Shown here piece after piece: positions 32,121 to 43,908 of a stretch of 64,000 bases of DNA (positions are counted from its first letter, which is position 1; each line of letters begins with the position of its first letter). Where the stretch lies: the NCBI GenBank assembly GCA_025331435.1, contig JAIWNI010000130.1:1-64000 (forward strand), read 5' to 3'. Position numbers and translations under genes: made by a program. The notes under the pieces are model-generated. The model was not told the origin of the DNA. It saw only the letters and a list, made by a program, of their open reading frames with translations, and ran no database searches. This stretch comes from Choanephora cucurbitarum. Its lineage: Eukaryota > Mucoromycota > Mucoromycetes > Mucorales > Choanephoraceae.

Positions 32121-32223
32121 AAATGAAACGAAATGAAACGAAATGAAACGAAATGAAACGAAATGAAACGAAATGAAACGAAAAACGAAATGAAATGAAA
32201 TGAAATGAAACGAAATGAAATGA
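32121..32223 (-). repeat. ATTTC/GTTTC pentanucleotide microsatellite (left-arm copy)
   Basis: Shortest of the three copies, about 103 bp against 146 and 151 bp, with an AAAAACG interruption. Reads as GAAAT/GAAAC on this strand. Confidence 0.97.
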
Positions 32224-32972
32224 ACGGAAAAGAAAAAGGGTTCTGGGGCTATTGTCAGACACCTTGTAGTGCTCTTGCCTCCATGCCAAGACAGATGGTG
32301 GATGGTCCTTCTGAGCATCTTCCTCTCCTGTTGTCAAGAGAAGAAGATATTCAACAATAGGTGTCCAATGACAGTGCGAAGCAATCAATCTATAGCTCCT
32401 TCCGGCAAATCACCTTCAACAATCAGTTGCTCTATCCCAATGAAAAAAAACGACCAAGTTTGTTATCTGCTCCCTCTCTCCCTCTCTTACAAACGGGTCT
32501 GGCTGAAGCCTTAGCGGTCCGCAAGACTTTGCACCCGGTGTTGTACTGATCAAAGAGTAGACTTCCACTGTCTGCAACTTTGTGTTGACACACAACGTTC
32601 TTTCTGCGTATGTTTGGGCTTTCGAGATCATCCAGTCTGAGAAGACTCTCTGGTCACCAGTCACTAAACCTCCCATAATGCCACTCATACCAAAAAAAAA
32701 AAAAAGCACAATCCGCTCATGACGATGACAAGGCCGCGAATGTGGATCTAGTGAGCAACACAATCCAACCCTCGGAAGAAGGACGTGTGCTCGCTTCTGG
32801 TTTTCGAATACAGGATGAGGCTAATCCTTACCCCCACCCCGCCCTAAGCGACTAGCAGCAGTATAGCTGTCAACTATCAGGACTTGGATCAAGAAAAAAA
32901 AAAAGTAAGAAAAACAAAAAAGAATAGAGACAGAGAGAGAAGAGACAGGAGAGAGACAGTTGACCAGTAATT

Positions 32973-33176
32973 ATGAAAGAAGGCGATCGAGAGTCAGCAA
33001 GCATGGTAAAGGTTGGGCGTCCTCCATCACCCTCACTCTCTTCACTGAAGATTATGATACAAAGATACATTGGAACAGAGGCTGCTTGTTACTCGGAGGC
33101 TAACATGAAAACCAGAGGCAAGCTTGGACCCAAGCTGTACTATACGTCAAAAGTGCATAAGAGGGAACAGATCTGA
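32973..33176 (+). CDS. Unrecognised 67-codon ORF (left-arm copy)
   Basis: Same translation as 17107-17310 (-). The opposite strand here is also open, so coding status is uncertain. Confidence 0.2.
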   Translation: MKEGDRESASMVKVGRPPSPSLSSLKIMIQRYIGTEAACYSEANMKTRGKLGPKLYYTSKVHKREQI

Positions 33177-33482
33177 AGGTTAACCACAATACGGATGTCA
33201 AGGTTGAGAGAGACTTTCTCAAGTAAATGGAAAGACAAAAATTGGATCATACTTTGCTTTCACTGCCATACAGCGTTCACCTCTCTGAGTAATCCCTAAA
33301 AAAAAACGGAAGAGCTGATGCACAGGTACAAGACCAATACACCATAAGGCTAAGGTCTGTGGGAAAGTGATCTGCACTGCTTGAGAGTTTATCGGAAACA
33401 GGAGCTATCGAGAGTAGTCCGGAATGCAACAATCAACGTCAATTACTCATGACTCGCAAGAGACCTTCACTCAGCACGCGTC

Positions 33483-33526
33483 AGAAGAAGAAGAAGAAGA
33501 AGAAGAAGAAGAAGAAGAAGAAGAAG
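33483..33526 (-). repeat. CTT microsatellite (left-arm copy, reads AAG)
   Basis: An uninterrupted run of about 14 AAG units. It lacks the interruption seen at 16747-16798. Confidence 0.97.
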
Positions 33527-33636
33527 GAAAGTAATTAGTAGAGATGAACTTTAGACGTGGTTGGTTTGGGAGTGGCTTTGAGCCTCCGAATGAAAATGCT
33601 GGCATTGCATTTCGAAGGCGCTTTAAATCTGCATGA

Positions 33637-33911
33637 AAAAGAAAAGAAAAGAAAAGAAAAGAAAGAAAAGAAGAAAGAAAGGAAAGGAAGGAAAGGAAAG
33701 GAAAAGAAAGGAAAGGAAAGGAAAGGAAAGGAAAAGGAAAGGAAAGGAAAGGAAAGGAAAGGAAAGGAAAGGAAAGGAAGGAAAGGAAAGGAAAAGGAAA
33801 GGAAAGGAAAGGAAAGGAAAGGAAAGGAAAGGAAAAAAGGAAAGGAAAGGAAAAAAGGAAAGGAAAGGAAAGGAAAGGAAGAAAGGAAAGGAAGGAAAGG
33901 AAGGGAAAAGT
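33637..33911 (-). repeat. TTTCC pentanucleotide microsatellite (left-arm copy)
   Basis: The longest copy, about 275 bp of almost pure purines (GGAAA with AAAAG variants). The Lys/Glu/Arg open frames across it are periodicity artefacts. Confidence 0.97.
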
Positions 33912-34795
33912 CAGAGGGAGATGTTCTACCAGACCATAGCTTGTTTCTCTTTGTCTTGTATGTTAACTCCTCCACCGAGTCTCGAGTGCACTTGCCTAGG
34001 TCAATTATAAGTCATGACAACGACTACTTCTATCGCAAAGTGGGTGTCATACCTTCCTCAGTAATTGTACAACTGTCACTCGATTTGGAAGTGACAATCC
34101 TTTAGAGTAAAAAATCATTTTCTGCTTGACAAGTTATGCCATATTTGCAGAATTAATTGGACAATTATTCAAGTATTCCGAAATGTATGTTCTTATGGAA
34201 TTAAGTCTCATCGAATCAGAGCTATCTTTCGCGTTAAATTGAATTGATCAAAACTCGAAAATTCATCCATGATAACCCAATTTTAATAATATATCATTAC
34301 AAAAAATTGCTTGTTTTGGACAAGTAATTTTTCTTGAACTATGTATAAAAATGATAGAATACCTATCGAAATCAAAATCACATAATTAGTATAGATAAAA
34401 TTGAAGAATGGATTAATTTATTTGCAACTTTGTCTTTATTCCAGTTCACAAGCAACCTTCTATTGTATAAGCCCAGTTTGTAATATGAATGATTTACTAA
34501 GTACTATGAGTGTGATACCAGATAAAAAATCGATCGAGACTTATGTATGTAGTCAGTTAGTTCGACTCATAAGTATTTAGAGGTAGAATAGACAAGAACA
34601 TGTGTTTTAATAGCCTGAAGAGAGTGAAATCATAATCTGGGTTAATAGAAAAATAGTTCCGTTTAGGTACGAGGCCAATTATGCTAAATTGACCAAAAAG
34701 CGAGGCATTAAATAATCCTCTTTGTTTTTAAAAAATTTTGTATCTTTTTTTTTATTCATCAACACTTTTCGCAGCATATTAGTGTCGAATCAATA

Positions 34796-35029
34796 ATGAA
34801 ATCAAACATATTTTCTTGTCTCTTCTTTGTCTCTTTAACGTATGTGAATTCATTAAAAGTAGTTAGATCAGCACTGCATGGACCCTGCGGACGTACAAAT
34901 CAAGTTAATGGTTCTGTAGCTTACTTTGAATGTATTGAAGGATTTCATTGCTTCAATTATCGTTGCTATGAAGGGACTCTAGGATATGAAATAACAAGCG
35001 AGACAACGACTTCTGAAAGTATGGATTAG
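34796..35029 (+). CDS. Small secreted cysteine-rich protein (candidate effector-like)
   Basis: A 77-residue frame with a signal peptide (MKSNIFSCLFFVSLTYVNS, cleavage likely around residue 19) and a short mature part with four Cys spaced C-x14-C-x5-C-x4-C, ending in a Thr/Ser/Glu tail. Length, secretion signal and Cys density match fungal small secreted proteins, but no named family was recognised. It is intact here and at 55370-55603 (-), and frameshifted at 15303-15535 (-). The stop lies inside a GTATGG...TTTCAG stretch that could be a very short intron, so the true C-terminus may differ. Confidence 0.5.
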   Translation: MKSNIFSCLFFVSLTYVNSLKVVRSALHGPCGRTNQVNGSVAYFECIEGFHCFNYRCYEGTLGYEITSETTTSESMD

Positions 35030-35646
35030 CTTTCATCTCAGATCTGTCCTTTCAGTATGAAATCAACTTTTGTAGCAAGACAATTTTGCCAAACAACTCG
35101 ATGCATATAGCATAGACAATCTATAATAATAAATGGGTTAGCAGTTGTTCTGCTGTATTTGATTTTTGCTTTTTTTTTTTTGGTACAAAGAAATTAGCTT
35201 TTACCAGTTATTTCAGGTGAAACTCAGAAAAAAAAGACTTGCAGCCATGCAGTGTATTCATTTGAAGTCTTATAAACAGGTTCAAAACTGAACAAAAAAA
35301 CTCCAACTGTTGCGTTCTACATAAAAGAATGTTTTTGATAATGCCAAATAAATCGCTATCTGGGCTATTTTATGGCTAAAACTATGTCATTTAATTTAAA
35401 GAATGCATACTAAATCTAAAATTGTAAGCCTATCTTTCTTCCTCCACAACAAGGAAAAGAAGACAAACTCTGAAAACAAAAATTTTCCAATCTTTGTTTC
35501 TTCCAAAATGTGAAATAAATGATAACTTCTTGGTTTTCCTAGCTATTTTTTAATTTGCGTTTTGTTATAACCAAGCATAAATAGAGTACAATTCAAGGTA
35601 ATATGACTAGATTCGAAATAGTATGTAGATCATTTGTTTGGTGGTA

Positions 35647-35728
35647 CAGTCATCTCCGATTTAGGGAACGGAATTTAGGAAACGGTCTTGAGGGAACCGA
35701 ATCCGTTCCCTAAATCGGAGGATGACTG
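35647..35728. mobile_element. 82-bp foldback MITE (left-arm copy)
   Basis: Same hairpin as 14606-14687 in inverted orientation, with TA at 35645-35646 and 35729-35730. Confidence 0.88.
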
Positions 35729-35820
35729 TAAAAGAAACTAGAAAGGTAATGAGCAAGAACTTGTATTCGTGATAGCTTAGATAATTTTATTAGATAAGGG
35801 TTCCTAAACAAGAACATTTA

Positions 35821-36321
35821 ATGTCAGTAGGGGAAAGACTAAACAACAAAGTCAGCAACAGGATGGAAGAGAAGAAGAGAAGAAGAGAACCTGAAGAACC
35901 TGCAAGTTCAAAAGTAAAAGCGATACATACAACGGAAAAAATAAAGCGGTCAACGCATAAATTAAAAAAACAGAAGCGAGTTAACAGTAAGAAAGTAGGC
36001 CTTTCTTTTTGTCTGCCTTTAACTTCTATCCTTAATTTAGCCGTTGCTTTTCTCATACGAAAAGACAATCTGTTAGATAAGAGCCAATTGTTTTTTTTCC
36101 TCTCTGTATTTTTCTTTGCCTCAACATTTCAGGCCTTTGCTACACCTGAGCTATCAAGAATCCACACTCTCCTCATTATCCTTATTTTTTTTTTTGGGAT
36201 TGTTGGATTGATCTTCATGCGGCTGTCAGGTTTACTAACACAGAAGAAAAGCTTTTTTTTCTTGGTTCGTTGCTTATTTTCTGATCAAAAAGGTGGCAAA
36301 ATCATTGCATCTATTTTTTAG
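35821..36321 (+). CDS. Hypothetical three-helix membrane protein (intact copy)
   Basis: The 166-residue frame starts MSVGERLNNK. The first 55 residues are highly charged (KKRRREPEEP, later KLKKQKR) and probably cytosolic. Three hydrophobic helices follow (about 56-78, 86-104 and 111-131) and then a short polar tail. No conserved family was recognised. Of the three complete copies in the window only this one is open throughout; the two right-arm copies share frame-changing differences in T-runs. Either the left arm keeps the working version, or the run lengths here happen to be called correctly. Confidence 0.45.
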   Translation: MSVGERLNNKVSNRMEEKKRRREPEEPASSKVKAIHTTEKIKRSTHKLKKQKRVNSKKVGLSFCLPLTSILNLAVAFLIRKDNLLDKSQLFFFLSVFFFASTFQAFATPELSRIHTLLIILIFFFGIVGLIFMRLSGLLTQKKSFFFLVRCLFSDQKGGKIIASIF

Positions 36322-36865
36322 CAATATAGTATGTTCAGTTTAGAAGCAGCAGATGATGTAGTCATTACCATCTTATTCGCTCAATCTCTAAATAAGGAAA
36401 GAGGGTACTAACTGCCGGTCCAGAAAAAAAAAGAAAGAAATTAGGAAAAAAAAAAGGTCATCGATTATGATCATCTAAACTTAGTAATAGTTGCGTTTGA
36501 AATGCTGAAGATAATTTCTGCCAATTAAAGCGATGTCAAGGGCATAAAAGATGTAGTCAAGCAATACAGAAAAAAGAAATCTCAAGAAAGCTGACTCTGC
36601 AAGTCTTGGGCAGGCTGATGTCAAGAAGAATGAATACAGAATAGTAACAGGATCATGTTGGTAAATTAAACGGTGATAGTTATGCAGTTGATTCTCAAAG
36701 CGCTTCCACAAGTTTTGAGAGAAACCTGTTTAGATAACTAAATGAAAACTCTGTCATTGCAATAACTGATTAGTAAATAGAAATAAAAAAAAGGGGGAGA
36801 CAAAGAGAGAAAGAGAAATACAGCATAAGAATTACGAGCTTGTGTCATATCAATAGACATGAATA

Positions 36866-37293
36866 CTATGTCAATTTATCCTTGCAATTCTGCTTTTCCG
36901 TCTTTTTTTTTTTTGGTTTACTCGTTTTCTTTTGGCACTGTATCCAATTAGGACGAGGTAAAGTAAAGTAAAGTGAGTGAATAGTATTTGTGCTGTTGAT
37001 AGAAGCAAGCAATATGGTGTTCATTATGGCTTGGTAGTGTGTAAGTAGGCAGGAAAATGTCCTAACCAACGAAACGATGAACCAAGGAGTAAACAGAAAG
37101 TAGTATTTGTCCATTGTTTATATTCAATCTGACTGATGATATTTAGTGTGTGCTGAATTAGCATGGCTTGACTTTGGAATTTGATTCTGATTGTAGGTTG
37201 GATAATCGAAAACACATACCAGAAATGACAAAGAGCAGTAATTGATCGGATCCGAACAATAGAAAGACGAAAATGAAGTAATAATAGTGACAA
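36866..37293 (-). CDS. Putative membrane-protein exons (left-arm copy)
   Basis: Counterpart of 13016-13417. In this copy the frame FRLSIVRIRSITAL stays open on one side and the later helix region is shifted by extra bases near 37110-37130. The related exon at 36481-36711 (KRFENQLHNYHRLIYQ, then two helices) is also shifted at its end. The exon structure is unresolved. Confidence 0.3.
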
Positions 37294-37558
37294 AAATACA
37301 AATCCAATGACACTTTTTTCTGCAAAATATAGACTAAGCGTAAATCAAGCGTATCCGCTGAATAAATAAAATGCTAAGGGTGAGTTTATATGGAGCTTCA
37401 TTTTCACCTCTTTAAGTCCGATTACGGTAAGATACATCTTTAAAGACAAAAATCAAGCCAAAGCATATATTAGGCAGGGGTGCCAAGAGACATCAAGTGA
37501 ACACAGCAAAGGAATATAATATGGAAATGCCTCCCACGGCTTCTGAGCACATGCGCAC

Positions 37559-37667
37559 CCGCACACACACACACCACACACACATACACACACACATACA
37601 CATACACACACACATACACACACACAGACCACACACAGACACACACACATACACACAGACACACACA

Positions 37668-37707
<40 letters not shown>

Positions 37708-37828
37708 ACACACATACACACACACATACACACATACACACCACACATACACACACACACACACACACATACACACACACACACACAACATACACACACA
37801 CACATACACACACACACATAAACACACG
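37559..37828 (-). repeat. TG microsatellite (left-arm copy, reads CA)
   Basis: Imperfect (CA)n, longer than in the right arms. The 180 bp just to its left (37381-37558) carry about ten small differences from both right arms, an unusual cluster. Confidence 0.97.
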
Positions 37829-38999
37829 TGCAAATGCATATTTACATATATGTAAATACTTACTTATTCGTCACCTTTAACAGTTCAACAAAAAAAACCA
37901 GAGACAGAGACAAAGATATTTATGACTTAAGTAATCCAGTAGCAAGTGTTTTCAATAGCAACAAAAAAAAGAAAGAAAGAGAGGGAGGGAGTGAGAAAAG
38001 AACGCAGAGGGTAAGCCTTTCTCTCTACTCGTTTTCACAAACTAAAGAAAAAAGCTTAGTTCTGTTCGCACTATCCTAAATTCGTAGCAGAAAAGCCGAT
38101 TCATCCAACTACTAACAAGAGATAGTATAGGCATGTCTGTATCCACTTTCTCTATCCAGTTCCTTACAGGATCACTTATAGGTTGTCAGGAGATCAGGCG
38201 GCTCAGTTGCACTTTGTCAGTGTTTGACTCAATCCCAATACAGGTGACGAGGGTCGTTCGCGAAAAGGAACTAGCTCAAAGCAGTGACCTACTTTTGTTA
38301 GAGAAGAAAGGCAGTATCAGTCCTTTGTTCTTGTCCCACTTGATTTTGGTGAAATAGATTTGGGCAGGCTACAAAGGTATACACTAGACAAGACAAAGCA
38401 AAGTGTGCAACAATATAGATAAACAAGCGCAATTTTCTACTTGCCATTCGGTTTGTCAAAATGATGAGTTTTTGAGAAGTAGCAGCTCTTTTCTACTTTA
38501 CTACCTTTTCTTTTTAATTATGACAGCCGAACTTCAGAAAGGCTCTTTTTTTTTTCTTAACAATCAGACGAGTCCGATTTCATCAAAATGCTGTACAAAA
38601 AAACCATACTACTATCAAAGGGGCCTGTCAGTCTTTTGTATCACAAAGACCTAATTGTCTTACCTCAGACAGATCAGTAAAAAGATATGAATCAGTCCCT
38701 TATCAGCTTACTGATCTCAATTGTGATTGTTTGCTAAACAATCTTACTCATAATAAATGATCAAGATGTCAGTCAGTCTATTGTGTGCTGATGTCTTTTT
38801 TTTTTTGGCTTTGATAAAAGAAAACGATATGAGAGACTTCTAAGATACAAAATTATAGGCAAAGTTGGTAAATTTTGAGTTCAATTATTTTTATTTCAGC
38901 TGGAAATCAACAACAACATTAAGTTAAAAGTAGAAGAGCGCTTTACAGCCGAGTTGTACACTTGAATTATAAGATTCCTGTCTAGTAAGGTCAAACATT

Positions 39000-39415
39000 T
39001 TCATTTTCATTCTTTTTCTTTCATTTTCTTTCATTTTCTTTCATTTTCATTCATTTTCATTCATTTTTTCATTTTTTCATTTTTAAAATTTTCCCTTAGC
39101 CCAACAGAACAAAAGAAGGGTGTTGAACCCAACTACAAGACGATAGAACCACCCACCGTTCATTCTTCATTGTTTACCCCTTAGCCCAACAGAAGAAAAG
39201 CAAGATTTGACTCTCACTTAAAGAAAGAAGGCCGCCCATTCTTTCTTGTTGTCCCCGTAGCCCAACAGAACAAAAGAAAGGTGTTGAACCCAACTACAAG
39301 AAGAGAACTACCATCCGCTCATGCTTCATTGTTTGCCCCTTAGCCCAACAGAACAAATACAAAGTTTTAGTTTTGCACCAAGAAGATAGAATGACCGCCC
39401 ATTCATTCTTCATTT
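39000..39415 (-). repeat. Four-unit tandem repeat plus CATTTTC tract (left-arm copy)
   Basis: Reverse complement of 11000-11411, with the same four TTCTGTTGGGCTA-bearing units and the alternating second motif. Confidence 0.85.
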
Positions 39416-40004
39416 GTAAAGTGATGTGAATTGAAGAAAAAAACAAAACGAGAAAAGTCATTTTTTGATCCTTATTTATAGTTTTTTGACAGGTAGAAAT
39501 TTTTGTGGAAGCCAGTCCTCTGATAAACAGTCTTATTCTATTGCATCATTGTTTACCTTGTTGTTTATTTTCACGTGAGAATTACTTGGAATAGCAAGAG
39601 AGGACAGGAGGCGTGAACAAGGTCTAAAGAGTTGAGAAAAGTCTTCACTTTTGTTGGTTTATGCCAGCGTTTATTATACAAGCTCCTTTTCAAAACATAT
39701 AGATTATAGCAACACTTGTCCAACCATGTTAAGCTGGTCAGTGCGTGTTAACTCTCCGCTTATTTAATGATTTTGAGAAAGTACCGGCAGCAAGCTATGT
39801 CAGCTCGATCGGTTTGTAAATGATGTATGCGTTTAAGACCAAACACAACAAATGCTTACTCTCAAGAGCTTGCGAGTTATTGGCATATTTTTTTTGGGTA
39901 ATATTGTGTGAATCAACTTTACTTTTAAACTGTAATTCAGATCGTTAGCAAACCAAACCCAACAAGTGAAGATGCTACCTTAATTTTTGACATTATGATA
40001 CGAA

Positions 40005-40193
40005 ATGAATCCTCAAGCAGATAAACTATTGTTGTGTCATCACGACTTTCTCTTGGATGAAAGAACTTTCATCAATAGGCCTAAAGTAATACCTTTTCGA
40101 TTTATTTATTCTTTTAAAATAAGATCATTATTTTGCCTAGATCAAAACAGGACATTAAAGGCAAAATTCAATCAGGAGCATAGCCAAAGGTAA
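40005..40193 (+). CDS. Unrecognised 62-codon ORF (left-arm copy)
   Basis: Identical to 26-214. No recognisable features. Confidence 0.12.
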   Translation: MNPQADKLLLCHHDFLLDERTFINRPKVIPFRFIYSFKIRSLFCLDQNRTLKAKFNQEHSQR

Positions 40194-41192
40194 CAACAGT
40201 CGGCTCAACATATTTCAAGCATGGGGTTTGTATGCAGAATGTCAATGGGATGATTTCAACTTGTTAAATAGCAATTTGAGACACTGAAATGATTCACTTT
40301 TGTAAACTTTGCATTTGGTGTACTGATCTATGTATCGAGCAATTGAAACAAAGAGCAAGTAGCGTTCAGTATAAACTCAGTCTCAAACTGCCGAAAAAAG
40401 TGAGAAACAAAGAATACAACCAATTATATCAAAATAAACAAACTGAGTGACCAATCTGACAACCAGCCCCTCACTGCTGATATGGCAGGAGATTCAGGAT
40501 TGTTTTTAGGCTTACAATTACTGTAAGATCTCATGTGTCTAACAGAATAAAGATAAACCTCAAAGTCCTGTAAGAGTTAGGAAGGTGTCAACAATGTATT
40601 TTTTATACCTCCATGCAAGAGCCATGGAGTTGGCTTGCTATAAGTAGTTGGTAGATAAGAAAAGACGTAGCGGAGATTGACATTGTGGATTAAAGACCGA
40701 GCCGCTTTCTAGCAATGGTCAGAAAGTATGAATAAAAAGTAGATTTTACAATGATTTTGATAAAGCATCATTATGCACAACTATGATTTCTCTGAATTAT
40801 TAAAAAGACAACAGATGTTCTTCGGTTCTTTGGTTGCTCTCATCTATTTCGCTTTATTCTTATTTGTTCTGTAAAGGCAAATGTTACATAGTTAAGCGGA
40901 CTAAGTTCCTTGATCTATTTATACTCGTCGTGTTAATCTGAAAACTTCTATCGACTAGACATGCCTGAACAAACTTCTGATCTACACGCAAAGTCATTTA
41001 TGCCAGTCAAATCAAGCTTAAATATTTGCCTCAAGCAAAGCCTAACCAACTAAATCTCATCTATTCAGCTATCATTAGATCTGGTCGAACTTATTAGATT
41101 TCAAACGAGTGCGCTTGAATTTTAGTAAAACTTGAAAGAGCCAAGTGTTTTTCTTTTGTGGCAGAAGTCTGAAACCAACCGCATAAGTGTGT

Positions 41193-41477
41193 CTAGTTGA
41201 GCTCCTCCAAAAATGCTTTGTTCTCTACATTAACTGTAGAAAGAGCTTCATCATTGCGTGCACCTAAAGTTTGAATAAATGTCAGAACAACACTTACAGA
41301 ATTCCTTTTAAAGAAAAGAAAAAGACTACTTTGTGTCCACAAAAGCTTTACAGGCAAAATGCAGTAGTCTAAATCAATACCCTTATTTACTTGTTGTATA
41401 AAAACAACTCTATTTTCTTTTTTTTTTTTGGCAGAGAATTGACGTAGAATCAACATCAATTGTAGAAAAGACGCCAA
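41193..41477 (-). CDS. Unrecognised 94-codon ORF (left-arm copy)
   Basis: Identical translation to 8935-9219 (+) and 48938-49222 (+). The smaller ORF 41507-41695 (-) lies just upstream, as in the other arms. Confidence 0.22.
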   Translation of the reverse strand: MASFLQLMLILRQFSAKKKKENRVVFIQQVNKGIDLDYCILPVKLLWTQSSLFLFFKRNSVSVVLTFIQTLGARNDEALSTVNVENKAFLEELN

Positions 41478-42442
41478 TCTCAGTCTTTAAATACAATTTG
41501 TGCAAGCTATTTATTTTCCTCTCCTTCTTTTCTATGGTAGTTTACTCTTCTTGTCATGAAGATTGAGCGTTTGATTTGTAGACTTAGTTTGAGTAGCAAA
41601 TCACCCCCCAAAGCTTCTCCTTTCTTCTTTGAGGAACTCATTGTATCTTTATTGAAGTGTTTGTCTTTGTTTTGTTTGATTTCTAAAAAAAACATAGTAT
41701 GTACACGTTAGTTGGATTGAAAGCTAGCATCCCTCTTCTGATTTTGTTTTTGGACTCAAGACAACATATACGGCCTCTTAGGAGAAGCGTGAAATTTTTA
41801 TGCTGTTGGCATCATTATCGTTATTATTTATTGGTTAAGCATACACTATCACAGCCATGTTTTATTTGAAATTTTGTGCAATACTTCATAGCTCTATATG
41901 ATGTGGATTGGTTGAGCTTAAGTGCTTCATTATCAAGTAAACCGTTTCCAATCAGCTGAATCAACAGAACAAACCAAGTATGCTCTCATCCAGTTCAGTT
42001 GATCTTGCTTGTTCTATAAACAAGATTACATTGTACAACAGAGCAAGAGCATACTGTAGACCAACTTTCTCTTGAGCGCTGCATCATATCGCTTGTGTTG
42101 AAGAACCATCTCCCTGTCAAGAACAATAAAAGAAAAAGAAAAAGTACATCCCGAGGCATAACAATCATGGCTCCTCAGCCTCGGCCATGTACAAATCTCA
42201 AGTAACCTGCGGTGACTCCAAAAGAATCATCTCATGCGCACACTATCTCAATCCGCTTGCATGTGTTTCTTCCATTACTGCTCTTATCTTTCTTTTTAGT
42301 GTTATCTCGCAAATCACTACCCTTATGTTTCATCCATTGATTTTCCTTTTCGTTCGATCTTCTTGCTGTGTAGCCTCTATCTATGACCTGGTCAGTTCTT
42401 CTTCTTCAGAAGCAACAGCAGCTAACAGATCTGCGATATACA

Positions 42443-42641
42443 ATGTCTAGTATCCAGTGTCTAGTGTCCAGTGTCCAGTGTCCAGTGTCCAGTGTCCAGT
42501 GTCCAGTGTCCAGTGTCCAGTGTCCAGTGTCCAGTGTCCAGTGTCTAGTGTCCAGTGTCCAGTGTCCAGTGTCCAGTGTCCAGTGTCTAGTGTCCAGTGT
42601 CCAGTGTCCAGTGTCCAGTGTCCAGTGTCCAGTGTCCAGTA
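42443..42641 (+). repeat. TCCAGTG minisatellite (block 2, left arm)
   Basis: About 28 heptamers with TCTAGTG variants in the same order as the mirror array at 47773-47972. Confidence 0.97.
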
Positions 42642-43674
42642 TTCAGCTTGTCATCATACTCTGTCCTATCCTTTTGGTCTTTACTAACCTTGCTGACCTT
42701 TCTTTGTCTCGTACTCAACCACTTGACTGTATATATGTGAGCTGTGTGTCGTATGTCGTCCGTCGTGCGTCGTGTGTCTCGTTTCTTCACACTACTTTCT
42801 TCACACCTACCTAGTCTGTAGCAGCCCTGCCTTTTTTTTATGCTTTCGGTCAACATGCACGATCTAACAGTATGTTAAGTGCGTTTCGGTTGTCAAGTAC
42901 TGAGAGAAAAAAAAGACAAGGATGAAGGAAGAGACATATCTCTCTTTGTCCTTCTCTTACTTTGGTCAAAGCTGATCTGGCAGAAGGAAATCAGGATGTT
43001 TGAAAAGAGAAAAAAAGAAATAAACATGAAGATTGAGTAGTCGCGTCTTCAAAGGGAGTACTGCTATTGCTTTTGTTGCTTTTGTTACTAGTGTTGCTGC
43101 TTTTGTTGTTACTACTTTTCTTAGCTACAGACTTGGTCAGCTCGCTTCCATCTTTGTTGGTCTTGGAGTAAGTGCGAGACACAAAAAAAAAGCAGTAGGA
43201 AAGAAAAAAGAAAGGCGGAAATCAAATTGGATTTGGCTTCTCTCATACTCTCCTTGTATTACATACTGCTGTAGTGTTTAGCATGTCATATCTGACTACC
43301 TCTTGTCTTTGGCTACTATGGCCATTAAACGATCCATAAAGACGACCTATAGTCAAGCCGAGGAGCGATCCGATTGGTGATTAATTTGTTGCCGATCCTT
43401 TTTTTTTTCTCTCTCTCTTGTTCTTTTTTTTTTTGTCAGATCTGATCGTAAATCCACAACAAACAGAGCTATTCTGTAAGAAAATGAAGATGAAAAAAGA
43501 AAAATGCAAAGCAAACACGCTGTTGCCACTGCTTTACTCTCTCTCTTTCTACTTCTCTTTCCGGCTACAGCGGGTAAGGCAGTGAGTGTCTGCACGTCTT
43601 TTGACCTTTTTTCCAAAAAGAAAAGAGAATTTATTTGCATGATGAAAAAAAAGAAAGAAAAGAGCAGAATTGTA

Positions 43675-43908
43675 CAGTCGCCCAAAGAAAGTTTTGTGTG
43701 TTTTCAAATCGCTAAATACCTTTGATGGAGGTTCGTCCTTTAAATATTGCTATACAAACTCTTTTAATTTCTACCAAACTGCAATAAAAGGACGATTAAA
43801 ATGTCTTATTAACTCCTGAAACAAGAAGAAAGATTGTTAACATAGATATGATCGTTGAGAAGACGAGGTGCAAATTTGATATCACACAAAACTTTCTTTA
43901 GTTGACTG
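43675..43908 (+). mobile_element. 234-bp MITE (block 2, left arm)
   Basis: Same element as 3672-3905, TA at 43673-43674 and 43909-43910. The following base (T) is where the spacer starts. Confidence 0.85.

Noticed and set aside
33557..34105. A 182-codon Lys/Glu/Arg-rich ORF resembling a nucleolar protein
   Set aside because: It is the purine strand of a pentanucleotide microsatellite; the frame is lost in the other two arm copies.
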